This document shows positions 32,774 through 43,712 of a stretch of 64,000 bases of DNA, piece after piece. Within the stretch, counting starts at the first letter, position 1. Every line of letters starts with the position of its first letter. The DNA lies in assembly GCA_033782935.1 (NCBI GenBank), contig JAWQEG010000501.1, positions 751,501 to 815,500 of the forward strand, written 5' to 3'. The DNA is from Petrolisthes cinctipes (taxonomy: Eukaryota > Arthropoda > Malacostraca > Decapoda > Porcellanidae). A model generated the notes under the pieces. That model worked only from the letters and a program-made list of their open reading frames with translations. It made no database searches and was not told the origin of the DNA. The position numbers and the translations under genes were made by a program.

Positions 32774-34862
32774 GGGTCCCACTCTGGGCTGCCTCACAGG
32801 GTGGTCAGCAGCCTGGCCCACCCACGGCTGGGCAGCAAGGATAATTCGCCAGGGGCTGTCATGGCCCTGGATTACTGTTCCGGTGAGTAACTGTCATCTT
32901 TCCTTTCTGACATATGAATTATGCCTAATCCCGTCCTTGGGCTACCTTTAGGTCAAAATCAGATTTTCCCTTGCGGTCAAAATCTCTGCCTCTCCTGTCA
33001 TTTACCCCCCAACCACCCCCGGGTCCCTCGGGCCCCGGGGGATTAGGATTAACGGTACTCTCACTGACACCTGTCTTCTCCCGTTACAGCCACTACGTCT
33101 ACCTCCTGCCTCAACCAAAGTGTCACTTTCGGTCGTCCCGCATGTGTTAGAAATGCGGGAAAAAGGGGTAGTGGAGCGGGCGACGGGAAGGGTCTTTCTT
33201 TCTCGTTTATTCACGGTCCCCAAAAAGGACCAGGGAAAAACGAGATTGGTGATGGACCTGAGCAAGCTAAACAAATTCGTGAAAACGTTACATTTCAGGA
33301 TGGTTTCGGTTGCTCAGGTCCGCACAGTTCTGAGGAAGGGAGACTGGTTAGCATCCCTGGATCTCAAGGATGCGTACTGGCACGTCCCGATCCACCCCAG
33401 GTTTCGCCGCTTTCTGGCCTTCCAGGTGGGGACCGAGACGTTCCAGTTTACCAGGCTCCCTTTCGGTCTTTCTCTAGCTCCGCGAGTCTTCACAAAACTC
33501 GTGAGGGTGGTGGCATCCCGTCTGGCAGAGGCGGGTGTTCCCACCCTCATGTACCTGGACGATTGGTTGCTTCACGCCCCTTCCAAGGAGCAGGTAGCAA
33601 ACAACGTCCGGGTAGCGAGGGGAGTGCTAGAGGAAATGGGGTTCCTGTTGAACATCCCCAAGTCCTCTCTCACCCCCACTCGCAAGCTGTGTTGGCTAGG
33701 AATAGAGTGGGACTCTCTTTCGGCCACCCTCTCTCTCGCTCCAGACAACGCCCGCCGGACCCTCCGCCACGTCCGCCAGGCGCATTTTTCCCGTACTTTC
33801 TCTCGCCGCCAGTGGGAATCATTGCTCGGGTCCCTAAATTTCGCGGCCCCTGCAATGCCCCTGGGACGATTGAAACACAGGAGGCTGACGCGGGAGGTAA
33901 ACCTCCACCTGTCCCCCGCACACAGGGACCTTCCCAGGCAAGTGTCCCCCTCTCTCCACCGCCTCCTTCGCCCCTGGCTACGTCCCGGTGCCCTGCATCA
34001 GCGGGTCCCCTGGGTGTTCCCTCCCCCGGGGATCACGGTGGCGACAGACGCATCGGACGTAGGCTGGGGATACCAGTCTTGCCTGGGACATCAACGGTGC
34101 GGGGGATGGAAGGAAGGGGAAAGGCTACTGCACATCAACGCCCGGGAGTTGATGGTAGCGAAGGAATGGCTCAACAGACACCCTCAGTTTGCCAGGATAG
34201 GCGTCCGCTTCGATATGGACAACGTTGCGGCCGTGCAGTGCCTACAGAAACAGGGCACCGCACGGTCGGAAATTCTCCTGTCCCTGTCAGAACAGATTTT
34301 CGCAATAGCGGCCAAGAGGGACATTCACCTCTCGGCCCGCTACGTGCCAGGGCGGGAGAACGATTGGGCGGACGCCCTATCCAGGTTCAGGGGGACGTCA
34401 GTCGAGTGGCAACTGCGTCCCCTTGTGTTCGAGTCTCTCTGCCTTCGCTACGGGACACCGGAGGTGGACCTATTCGCCTCTCCATCCACGGCCCTACTCC
34501 CTCTGTTCCTGACATTCTCATCCAGAACAGAGGCAGGAGGCCCGGACGCCTTCACGGAGGACTGGAACAGGTGGGGTCATCTCTACCTCTTCCCACCCCC
34601 AGCCACTTCAGTCCTCCTGAAGGTGATCCTCAAGCTGCGCACGTTCAGGGGGAGGGTTCTCCTCATAGCCCCCCTCTGGCCAGCACAGCCGTGGTTCGGA
34701 GAGTTGTCCCGGTGGTGCCCTCATCCCCTTCAGTTGGGATCGGCGTGCCTCTCCAGCACCCTGTCTGCACCACTCCAAGCGTCACTGAAACTACACGCTT
34801 GGAGTTTCTACGGGGAGTCCTCAGCAAAAGGTTCACTAAGGAGACAGTGGACAAGATGTTGA
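32564..34862 (+). CDS. Pol of the DIRS element: RT, RNase H and methyltransferase-like domain
   Basis: Overlaps the end of Gag in the +1 frame, open from at least 32580 to 32882 (GCLTGWSAAWPTHGWAARII, a DIRS pre-RT motif). It joins across a GTGAGT..TTACAG intron (32883-33089) in phase 0 to the RT exon. RT: FTVPKKDQGKTRLVMDLSKL, FGLSLAPRVFTKLV, catalytic YLDDWLL near 33552-33572. RNase H: VATDASDVGWGYQ, INARELMVAKEWL, FDMDNVAAVQCL, GRENDWADALSRF. Then EVDLFASPSTALLPLF, LYLFPPPATS and LLIAPLWPAQPWF, the segment seen after RNase H in DIRS elements and likened to DNA-adenine methylases. Stop at 34862. No own ATG is evident; entry from Gag by frameshift or alternative splicing is inferred. Confidence 0.85.
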
Positions 34863-34899
34863 GGGCTCATCGTCAGTCTTCGGTGCGACAATACGAATC

Positions 34900-35817
34900 G
34901 TGCGAAGACACCCCTCCAGGGTCATCTCGGAGGACACAGTCCTGGAATTCCTCACGTGGCTCGCCGATTCCACCAACAGGGCCCCGGCGACGGTGCTTGC
35001 GCATCACGCAGCCCTGTCTGATCCCCTCCTCCTGGGTTTTAACATTAAGGTTTCGGAGAGGCCTCTCTCTCTCCTGAGGATGGGGATTCGGGCGGGGACC
35101 GCACCTCACCGGGCCCAGACACCCTCCTGGTACCTTCATCGTGTCCTTTCCTACCTGACCTTCGGGGGGGTCCCTCTGGAGGTTTGTCACCTCCTCCAGA
35201 AAGCTCTCTTCCTGCTCGCCTTAGCTACAGGTTACAGGGCTTCTCAGTTGGCAGCCCTGACCCGTCACACAGCCTTTTCTTCAGTAACCCCTAACCTTAC
35301 TTCCTTAACCATTTCCCCCTCTCCTGCTTTTCTAGCTAAGAACGAGCAGGCTGACGACAGAATTGGCCCTCTCGCAGTACCCTCGTTCCTGAGGGATGGA
35401 AATTTCCACCCCCTCTGCCCAGTCCACGCCTTTGTTGCATACGTGGAGGCGACGAGAGGGGCTTCTCCGGACCACCTCTTCTACAACTCTAGGTCCGGTA
35501 ACCCTCTCTTCCCTAGGTCAATCGCTCGCCTTCTCTGCCGAGTGATAGAGAACGGGGATCCCGGACACGCCTCGAGGGCTCACAGCATTAGGGGCGTGGC
35601 CGCCTCCCTCGCCTTCCTCAGGACTCACTCGGTGGAGAGGGTCAGGGATTTGGGGGGCTGGGCGTCCACTTCCTCCTTCAGGACGAGGTACCTGTTCCAC
35701 TCGCTCTCCCCTACCCCCTATGTGGCTATGGGTACTCCACCTTCTATTCCCCAGGGTCCCCGCGGGAGACACATGGGGGGGAGGGGCCGCCCGAAGAGAA
35801 AAGGTCGGGTGATTTAA
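34900..35817 (+). CDS. Tyrosine recombinase of the DIRS element
   Basis: Replaces the integrase of LTR elements; acts on the circular DNA intermediate. Visible: an N-terminal core-binding part (EDTVLEFLTWLADSTNRAPA..AALSDPLLLGFNI), catalytic Arg in ATGYRASQLAALTR, HxxR in RAHSIRGVAASLAF, and GGWASTSSFRTRYLF with the likely nucleophilic Tyr. A further upstream part (FTKETVDKMLRAHRQSSVRQ, about 34824-34890) is in another frame. A frame break, and probably a short loss, therefore lies near 34893-34900. Either this copy is inactive or the ORF is expressed by a shift. Confidence 0.85.
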   Translation: MRRHPSRVISEDTVLEFLTWLADSTNRAPATVLAHHAALSDPLLLGFNIKVSERPLSLLRMGIRAGTAPHRAQTPSWYLHRVLSYLTFGGVPLEVCHLLQKALFLLALATGYRASQLAALTRHTAFSSVTPNLTSLTISPSPAFLAKNEQADDRIGPLAVPSFLRDGNFHPLCPVHAFVAYVEATRGASPDHLFYNSRSGNPLFPRSIARLLCRVIENGDPGHASRAHSIRGVAASLAFLRTHSVERVRDLGGWASTSSFRTRYLFHSLSPTPYVAMGTPPSIPQGPRGRHMGGRGRPKRKGRVI

Positions 35818-36388
35818 GTCCCGTCACATCATCCCATACCTCATCCACATCTTGTACAGCTTCATACTCATCCCCATTCTTTACGTGTACATATGGTGAG
35901 AGAGACTAAAATAAATTACATTGTTACGGAATTCTTGTGTATTCATTTTCCAAACAATTACTTTACTACGATGAGTGACAGGAGATATTATTACACAGGG
36001 TATCTGGATCCTAGTGTCCTCCTTCATCCCCTCGGGATCACATTACCTGAGCGAGGGCCATAGCCCTAACTCAGAAGACTTGAATAAGGGGGGGGGGAAG
36101 GGGGGGGGGGTTGCCATGGGCACCTCCCCCCTCCTCTCCTAGGCCCGAACCCTCGAGTCTGCCTATAAAGACTTTATGTGTAACAATTCTGGTCTATAAC
36201 AGAATGGTCTACGGTTATATGGTATAAGCTACTTCTCCCCCACCACGGCTATTCACCTAGCCAGTGTCGGGAGGGGCGTTAGCTGCTGCCTCACCGGGCT
36301 CGGTTATCTTTCCTGCCCTCCGCTCTCAACCACTCTTAACTAGCACGTGATTGCCTCCACCTCACCTCCCACCTACCGCATCGCATGC

Positions 36389-36491
36389 ATAGCAAATCAG
36401 CTGTGCTGGTTTCACTATACCAATAATAGTGCATTTGTCGCGGCTTCTAGCCGCTTAAATTGTATTTATTGGTTGTGAAACCAGCACAGCT
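36389..36491 (+). repeat. Internal complementary region of the DIRS element
   Basis: 36389-36428 is the complement of the left outer end (28786-28826). 36427-36491 is the complement of the right outer end (about 36740-36803). The two meet with a 2-bp overlap (TA), giving the head-to-head junction expected of the circular replication template. Confidence 0.88.
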
Positions 36492-36544
36492 TCTACTGTC
36501 CCACCCACCTCCCGATGCGGCAGGCACTCACTTCTTTCTCATTG

Positions 36545-36756
36545 GAGTGGGCGAGCGGTATTCAGCGGAGGAGGGGCTTGATACCTCACCTCACCACCAC
36601 CAGGTGGCTCCACTATCAGTACAGCGCCAGATTTGAATTTTATTTACTTCTGATGAACGTCACGGAATTGACCCTTCCAACCCAGATTATGCCTATACGG
36701 GGCCTGGGCTTGTGAAGGGGCCTATTCTATAGCAAATCAGCTGTGCTGGTTTCACA
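36545..36756 (+). repeat. Right inverted terminal repeat of the DIRS element
   Basis: Reverse complement of 28799-29009; followed by the extension AACCAATAAATACAATTTAA..GACAAATGCACTA to 36803. Confidence 0.9.
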
Positions 36757-37485
36757 ACCAATAAATACAATTTAAGCGGCTAGAAGCCGCGACAAATGCA
36801 CTAATTTTGCCCGTTCTCCTCTCGCTCGCTTGCCTCGGCCGTGTCTGAGGTGGAAAATGTCTGTGTTTTCACTGCTCCCTCGCCCAGGCGTGAACCGCGA
36901 ACTTTGGTTCACGAGAAACGTCTGAAGCACTAACTAGTCTCGTCGCCTGGATGCCAGCAGGCCGACAAGCAGCAAGTCATTCTGAAGGAGGGAGTCTGGG
37001 CGCAATTCTCATTACATTACTCTCAATAGTGAGGAAGTAATTAATACTCACGTAAGCTTAAGTATAACAACCATAAAGTTATGCATGTTTTTTATCACAG
37101 TATTTGCCTAGCAATTTTGCAATGCAATAACGAGGCACAACGTTAGCCGTAAAACAATAAAGACCAGTAATTACACTGATAGACGTGCTATATGTTACTA
37201 ATTTTAGTAATGAATTATCTAAAGGAATGTGCCACCTGCCATGCATTGGGTTCCTGTATAAAGAGGGCTTGGAAACTTCAGTTACCGTCCTTGCAATGTG
37301 AATAAATTACAACCAATATAAAGGATTTACTATATCCCGGGTTTATTGGACGGAATCATTAAAGGGGCCAGATGATGGATAGTTCATGGTGCCGATGCTT
37401 GGATTATCTAATATCCTCAGTTCTTATGTAATTGTTCCTCAAGTGTCAGCGAAGTCAGTAAGGTAGAAGTTGTACTCGGAAATAG

Positions 37486-38852
37486 GTCGTGGAGTGGCGT
37501 CGTCTACATCATGGGACCACCCCCTTGGCTGCCAAGGAAGGAAGCTATGGGGGCCAAACCGCCACAAAATCCCCCCGCCCTCATCAAGGAGGCGCGAGTT
37601 CTTGGGAACGACTTCGGTCACCTGGGCAATCACCACACCCCTCACACAACACACACAATTACACATTTTTCTACCACCGAGAAATGATCCTCCGGCTGTC
37701 ATTTCTCGGCTTCTCCTTCTAGCCCGAGACACTGAGAGCAACACAGGACCCACCAACAAACACACACGTCCAACATGCCCAAAACCCAACAAACAGACAG
37801 CGAGATCAGTTCAATGCAACCCGTACAGAAACTAGACCCACCCTACAAATACAACACCTGCCTCCAAACAACACTACACAAACACATAGACTCGTCCTCC
37901 ATCACCCACACAATCACTCCTACCCCCACCACCCTTACTCCTAACACCATCACCCACATGGCCACCACAATCCCCATCTCCAACCCCGACAAAGACCCCC
38001 CTCCCCACCCCAATGCAGCAGCACACAACACACACCGCACCCACAACATAAATATTCTCCAAATAAATATCGATGGCAGTAATACCAAAAAACAAGAACT
38101 TACACACTTCATCATACAACACAACATACAAGAAACCAGATTACGTAACACACTCAAAACACCTACATTCCCCAACTACACCACCATCAGACAAGACCGG
38201 GCCAACGGCAATGGCGACCGACTCATCACCCTAGTCCACAAATCCATTAACTATACAGAAACCAGTGCCCACCTCAATTCCCTTCTCCCCCACTACGATA
38301 CCATTACAGAAATTCAGGCCATCAATGTACGCACCGGCAAAACAAGCATCACATTAGTAGCCAACGTATACACCCCCCCTCAAACCAGCCCAACAGTTCC
38401 CCATAACTTCCCCCCCCCAACTCCAACAAATCACCAGCCAACCTAACCTCATCCTGGGGGGGTGACTTCAACGCCAAGACATCGGCCTGGTATATCAACA
38501 ACCCAGAAACAAACAGAGGACTTGAAATCCTCTCCCAAACAGACAGCCTCATCACACTAAACAACACGCCAAAACACCCACATCCCTCACCAAGCCTTCT
38601 ACCAACCATCATCACCCGACATCACTTTCTGCTCCCCCAACCTAGCACCCAGAACATCATGGAGGATGGTCAACACTCTTGGCTCCGACCACCTCCCAAT
38701 CATCATAACAACTAAATCAAGAATCACCCCAGCTGGCCACAGACACACATACACTAACTACACCAAGGCCAACTGGGACATCTTCACTACAGACACAGAA
38801 TATCACTTTGAAAAACTGAACACTACACCCATTACAGACATCAATACTACTG
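37486..38852 (+). pseudogene. LINE endonuclease fragment inserted in the right foldback arm
   Basis: Plus-strand coding traces. ORF 37775-38446 holds HNINILQINIDGSNTKKQEL and ANVYTPPQTSPT. Shifted frames follow with GGDFNAKTSAWYINN (about 38458-38505) and TLGSDHLPIIITTKS (about 38672-38720). These are the order and motifs of an APE-type LINE endonuclease. Frameshifts disrupt it, and no RT follows before the foldback arm resumes at 38853. The composition is strikingly A/C-rich on this strand. Borders come from comparison with the uninterrupted left arm. Confidence 0.65.
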
Positions 38853-39304
38853 AGTGCTGAGTTTGACCTCGGCGCAAGGAAAAGGGCTCTCCTACCTGAT
38901 ATGTCAATATCATCAGAACATCCATAAACTGGCCACGGCCCACAGGTGCATGGAATATGTTCTGATGCTATGGTTTCTTTCATTTATAATTTTCATAGTA
39001 AATAAAAACCTGATTATCGATCATTAAAATGTATTATTCTGCACCATGAAATATAAGAAATTAACATATCACGAATCATTTGGTGTCCATCGTTGCATCC
39101 ACATAAAAACAAAATTGCTCACATACAGATTATTATTTCATTGTCATTCGTTTCGCTCAGAATACAAGCCTGCCAACCCCCATTACCATCTCACTCACTA
39201 GTGAGTGCTTCAGATGTGTGTCTCGGACCGAAGTTTGTGGTTCACGCCTGGTAGAGGGAGCGCTGACAACACTGCAGTGGCCCTCGCGGCAGTGGAGCCG
39301 GCTG

Positions 39305-39362
39305 TACATAGAGGTGAGTGTATGACTTATACTAACCAACAATAACCCTTATTGTAGAGGTA
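39305..39362. repeat. 56-bp satellite array, middle segment
   Basis: One unit (TACATAGAGGTGAGTGTATG..TTATTGTAGAGGTA) separates the two large TIR elements. Confidence 0.9.
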
Positions 39363-40215
39363 CTATCGGCCACAAGTATTCGTACCCACCTCAGTTTTGC
39401 CTAACTCAGAATTCATCTGGTAACACTGAACCCTGTCCCCCATGTCCAGATGTATGATATCCTCTATTTCCTACCTCACTTTCCTTTCACATTCTCGTAG
39501 TTATTTACTGTATATACCTTGAAGTAATATTCTATGAATATTGTGGTTTATCCATCTATTCAGTCAATCTGTATTTACTGGGAAATTAGAATGATTTTAT
39601 TGATGAATATTGAGGTTTCCGTTTCTTACCCCCTCCTCCTCTCCCTCTCTGTCTCCTGCTCCTTCCCTCCCCCCTCTCCGTCTCCCGTGCTACCACCACA
39701 GAGCTATACACATAGAACGCTTAACCCTGTGTTATTATTTAGATAGGGGAGGAGTGTCACAAGTCGGCGGCCATTTTGAATAGCCCTTTGGCGCGCGCTT
39801 TGAACTCCCGTACGTACTTGTATAATTTGTTTCTATCCACAGTTATTGACCTTTCCCTGATTTGTAAAGCATTGTATCTTGTTATTTAATTATGCAGGTT
39901 TTGTTAATTGAATTAACAAGGCTAAGATAATGTCCATACGGAAAATTATGCAAAGAAATTAAACTTAAACTGGTTTATTAAACAAGACAAATATATATAA
40001 CTGTTATCTGTCTCCCTCTCCCTCCACTTACCTTACATACATACATACATATTACTCTAGTGTGACATTCATACATACATACATATTACTCTAGTGTGAC
40101 ATACATACATATTACTCTAGTGTGACATACATACATATTACTCTAGTGTGACATACATACATATTACTCTAGTGTGACATACATACATATTACTCTAGTG
40201 TGACATATATACATA

Positions 40216-40454
40216 CAGTCGTGGTCAATAATAATCATCCACATATGGGTAACTTTAACAATTTACTGTGTAATGTTTTCATGTTCACATATTATTTTAT
40301 TGTTTTAAGCAGTGTGTAGCCGTTTGTATTAAATTAAACGATGGCACTATACCTATTTATTGGAATGTTTATCAGCTAAGGAACAGCTAGAGGGAAGCTG
40401 TCAAAATCTTACGTGAGTTACTCCTATATGGATGATTATTTTTGACCACGGCTG
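40216..40454. mobile_element. MITE family E, copy 3
   Basis: CAGTCGTGGTCAATAATAAT...ATTATTTTTGACCACGGCTG; TA flanks. Opposite orientation to 22785-23019 but at the equivalent place in the C-element minisatellite, so this insertion predates the split of C1 and C2. Confidence 0.85.
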
Positions 40455-41069
40455 TACATTCATACATACATATTACTCTAGTGTGACATACATACATACA
40501 TATTATTCTAGTGTGACATATACATGCATACATATTACTCTCGTATGACATACATACATACATATTACTCTCGTATGACATACATACATACATTCATATT
40601 ACTCTAATATGACATACATACATACATACACACATTCTAGTGTGACATGCATATATACACACATATTACTCTAGTGTGACATACATACATTCATACTGAA
40701 CAATGTGAACATAAAATACTTATCATAATAGAGATTAAGTACGTTGTATATATATATTATAAGAAGGTGACTGTGGATGAGTGCCAACAATAGTTTTGTT
40801 TATCTTACTCATTTCCCCTTTTAACCGAAATGTATTTATATTTAATCAGCCATTCACTGATATATCGGTTAAAGAAATACTTATTCATATATTGTGAGTC
40901 ACTATAATGTAGTTAATATACCATATCATCAATAAAAGACTGAATAAATGAAATAATATCTTACCCTGGCATAAGCTACCAGACTGCCAGGCTGGCGGGT
41001 TGAGGGGAAGGGCTATCTGTCATGGCCGCCAACCCACTTCCGGTGGTGACACGCAGGGGGGGGTTGCGC

Positions 41070-41829
41070 CACAGAGCTATAAACATAGAGCTCGCCACCG
41101 GAAGTGGGTTGGCGGCCATGACAGATAGCCCATCCCCTCAACCCGCCAGCCTGTTAGCTTATGCCAGGGTAAGATATTATTTCATTTATTCGGTCTTTTA
41201 TTGATGATATGGTATATTAACTACATTATAGTGACTCACAATATATGAATAAGTATTTCTTTAACCGATATATCAGTGAATGGCTGATTTAATATAAATA
41301 CATTTCGGTTAATAGGTGAAATGAGTTAGATAAACAAAACTATCGTTGGCTCTCATCCACAGTCACCTTCTTATAATATATAATTATATACAACGTATAG
41401 CTCTGTTAATTGATTTAACAAAACCTGCATAATTAAATAACAAGATACAATGCTTTACAAATCAGGGAAATGTCAATAACTGTGGATAGAAACATACTAT
41501 ACAAGTACGTACGGGAGTTCAAAGCGCAGAGCTATCTACAGTGATGCCAACTTGGCGGATTTTCGGCTAGATCTAGTGGATTTAGAAATTATCTAGCGGA
41601 AATAAAATTGAACTTTACAAGAGTAACTAGCGGATTTTAAAAGCCAATCTAGCGGAAAATTGTAAGAGCTTTACCTATGATTTAGCGGATTTTCTTGACT
41701 AGTCTAGCGGATTCCAAAAAATTGAGTTGGCATCACTGGCTATCTATACACATAGAGCGATCGCCCGTGGTGACACTCGTCCCCTATCTAATAACACAGG
41801 GTTAAGCGCTCTATGTTTATAGCTCTGTG
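41070..41829. mobile_element. hAT-like TIR element C3 nested in C2
   Basis: CACAGAGCTATAAACATAGA...TATGTTTATAGCTCTGTG. Flanks GGTTGCGC (41062-41069) and GATTGCGC (41830-41837) match at 7 of 8. Internally deleted relative to C1 (the minisatellite is absent). It carries a 200-bp MITE at 41539-41738. Confidence 0.8.
41539..41738. mobile_element. hAT-type MITE with perfect 8-bp TSD
   Basis: CAGTGATGCCAACTTGGCGG at the left, GAGTTGGCATCACTG at the right; GCTATCTA duplicated at 41531-41538 and 41739-41746. Interior repeats of TCTAGCGGATTTT. Confidence 0.9.
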
Positions 41830-41928
41830 GATTGCGCGCTCTATGTGTATAGCTCTGTGGCTACCACCCTCCCGCTCTGTCTCCCCCATGGAGGTAGTAG
41901 AGGTGGAGGCGCCATTAGAACCTGATTT

Positions 41929-42082
41929 GTGAAGCCACCAATCTGTCATTTCCGGTGCCTTCAAGATGGTGCATACCTTTGTATGTCAGGTTAGAAGTCA
42001 GGTCAGAAGTCCACTTTTACTGAAACATATCTTGGTGTCCGCCATATTGAAGGCGCTGAAAATGACAGTTCGGCGGCTTCAC
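41929..42082. repeat. 154-bp hairpin element
   Basis: GTGAAGCCACCAATCTGTCA..TTCAAGATGG pairs with CCATATTGAA..TGACAGTTCGGCGGCTTCAC. It is almost wholly palindromic; no clear target duplication, noncoding. Confidence 0.65.
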
Positions 42083-43712
42083 TTTACTCCCCTGGATTAG
42101 TGAGCCATGGCGACTCCACTTATACTACCTCCATGGTCTCCCCTGCTACCTCCCTCGCTCCCCCTGCTTGTCTTTTCTTGCTCCCTACCTCCCTCGATTA
42201 CTTACACTCTCTCTCTCCTGTGTATGTGTATGTGTGTGTGTGTGTTGTGTTATTTAGTTATAATTCCCATTCTGAGCACAAAGTTCAGTATTAGCCACAT
42301 TATTTTTTCACCTAAAAATTCATGAAGTAATTTCAAACCTTTGCAAACACTCGACAACCCTGGTTAAAGCACATGACCCTTGTTTACCGTAAACGAATAA
42401 TTACGAATGTTTACGTTTTTGCATAAACATATTTGTTCAACATAGCTGCACAAGTATTACTGTTCCCATTTTAGACATTGGTGTGCTCTGGTTTCCTTGA
42501 ACTTATATAAATCCAAGGAAAAGATTTTAACATGAGTAAGCATAGAACCATTTATTCTCGGAAATAAGGTATTAATACATCTGGATCGTTTTCAGATAAG
42601 TTAAGCTCCGCCAAGTCGGCGGATAATAATTTCATTGGGCTTATGATCCTACGAATGTGTAGTTCCCTTGTATTTTATCCCGAAAAAAATTGCTAATTTG
42701 GCAGGGTATTGACGGCAGCCAAGGACAGAAAACAGTATTACATTAAGTATGAATCCTTTGGCTTCAAACCTAAAGATTCGAAAGATTCATGCAGCTGAAC
42801 GAAGTCGAAAACAAATGTGATTCAACCACCTCTGGTCAGTTCGTGCCTGTCCACCGTTTCTCCTTAGCATCGTAAAAACAATTTTTTATAAATCAATTGT
42901 CAAATTAATGTGTAAAAAAATGTTTGGAACCATAAAAAAATAAGTGTAAAAACTCAAGAAAACATTTGCATTAAAATTAGGAATAACATAGTATTTATAC
43001 ATTTAATTAAGAAAAAACAAGAAACATATCATGGCAGTGCCTAACCCTATATTCATACCACTGCATTTCACTACAACTGTAATAAACTAATACCAGGTCC
43101 CCTACAGTATACGGAAAAATAAATTCATAGTTTTAACATCAGTACACACACTCCAATATGAATAACTATATTTGTGAAGGAGCTTCTTTACTCCATTAGC
43201 ACTTTCTTTCTGAATCAGGAATAAAATAAAATAAATGTTAGCATTATTGGGAATGCAGGGGTGCGGACCACTAATTGATTTTGATATTGCGCCGCTCTAT
43301 AAACAAAAGCAGAGAGAGAGTTTTAATATATTTTACACTGTTATTTGAAAATATTAATGGGCAAGGCTAAAAAGCTTCCAACCTGTCGTTAGACTGGAAT
43401 GATAGAAAGTAGAAGGTCTAGGAGAAATGTGGAGTCCACCCATGTGATAAACAAACTCTTTAATTTCCTGATCCATCACACTCAAATATCACTAAAAAAT
43501 ATATGTCAGACAAAAATTGATACCTTTAATAAACCAGTAGATACAAGGAAGAAGTTAGGAAACTCTACTCATAGATAAAAGCAATAAATACGAAAGAAAT
43601 TCGAACTCAATACGAAGTAAAACATTTAAAGTATGAGAGTGATTAGGAGAGAAGAGAGTGTGAGTAAGTGGAAAGAGGAAGGGAAAACCACAGATAGAGA
43701 AAGTTAGATGAT
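42083..43712. other. AT-rich DNA without recognised genes
   Basis: A (TG)n tract lies at about 42229-42246. Otherwise unique-looking AT-rich sequence, presumably the body of the 39363-52112 element. Confidence 0.5.

Larger units (their letters stand above)
28786..36803 (+). mobile_element. DIRS1-like tyrosine-recombinase retrotransposon
   Basis: Inverted terminal repeats 28799-29009 and 36545-36756, with unique outer extensions 28786-28798 and 36757-36803. An internal complementary region (36389-36491) holds the complements of both outer ends joined head to head, as in DIRS elements that replicate through a circle. Order: ITR, Gag-like ORF, RT-RNase H-MTase-like ORF, tyrosine recombinase, ICR, ITR. 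No target duplication is expected or seen. GC-rich compared with its AT-rich surroundings. A family F MITE (29281-29885) interrupts the leader. The recombinase ORF appears frame-disrupted at its N-terminus. Confidence 0.92.
27478..39304. mobile_element. Large foldback/TIR element (family A-like), enlarged by nested insertions
   Basis: The ends CAGCCGGCTCCACTGCCGCG and complement are flanked by TA inside the 56-bp satellite (27476-27477, 39305-39306). Left arm 27478 to about 28137. The right arm is its near-identical complement, split into 38853-39304 and about 37266-37485 by a LINE fragment. Subtracting that fragment (about 1.37 kb) and the DIRS element (8.0 kb) leaves about 2.4 kb. No transposase gene. 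A further, diverged forward copy of the arm end sits at about 36850-36962 (CAGGCGTGAACCGCGAACTT..CTGAAGCACTAACTAGT). Confidence 0.8.
39697..41859. mobile_element. hAT-like TIR element C2 (inverted copy), containing C3
   Basis: CACAGAGCTATACACATAGA at the left and TCTATGTGTATAGCTCTGTG at the right, flanked by the perfect 8-bp duplication GCTACCAC (39689-39696, 41860-41867). The body is the reverse complement of C1, including the TATG/CACTAGAG minisatellite (about 40040-40700). It is disrupted by C3 at 41070-41829. Confidence 0.88.

Noticed and set aside
33563..35077. 504-codon ORF overlapping DIRS Pol
   Set aside because: Mostly a shadow frame of RT-RNase H with Pro/Gly/Arg-rich chance peptide. 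Only its end (about 34780-34890) seems to hold real recombinase sequence.
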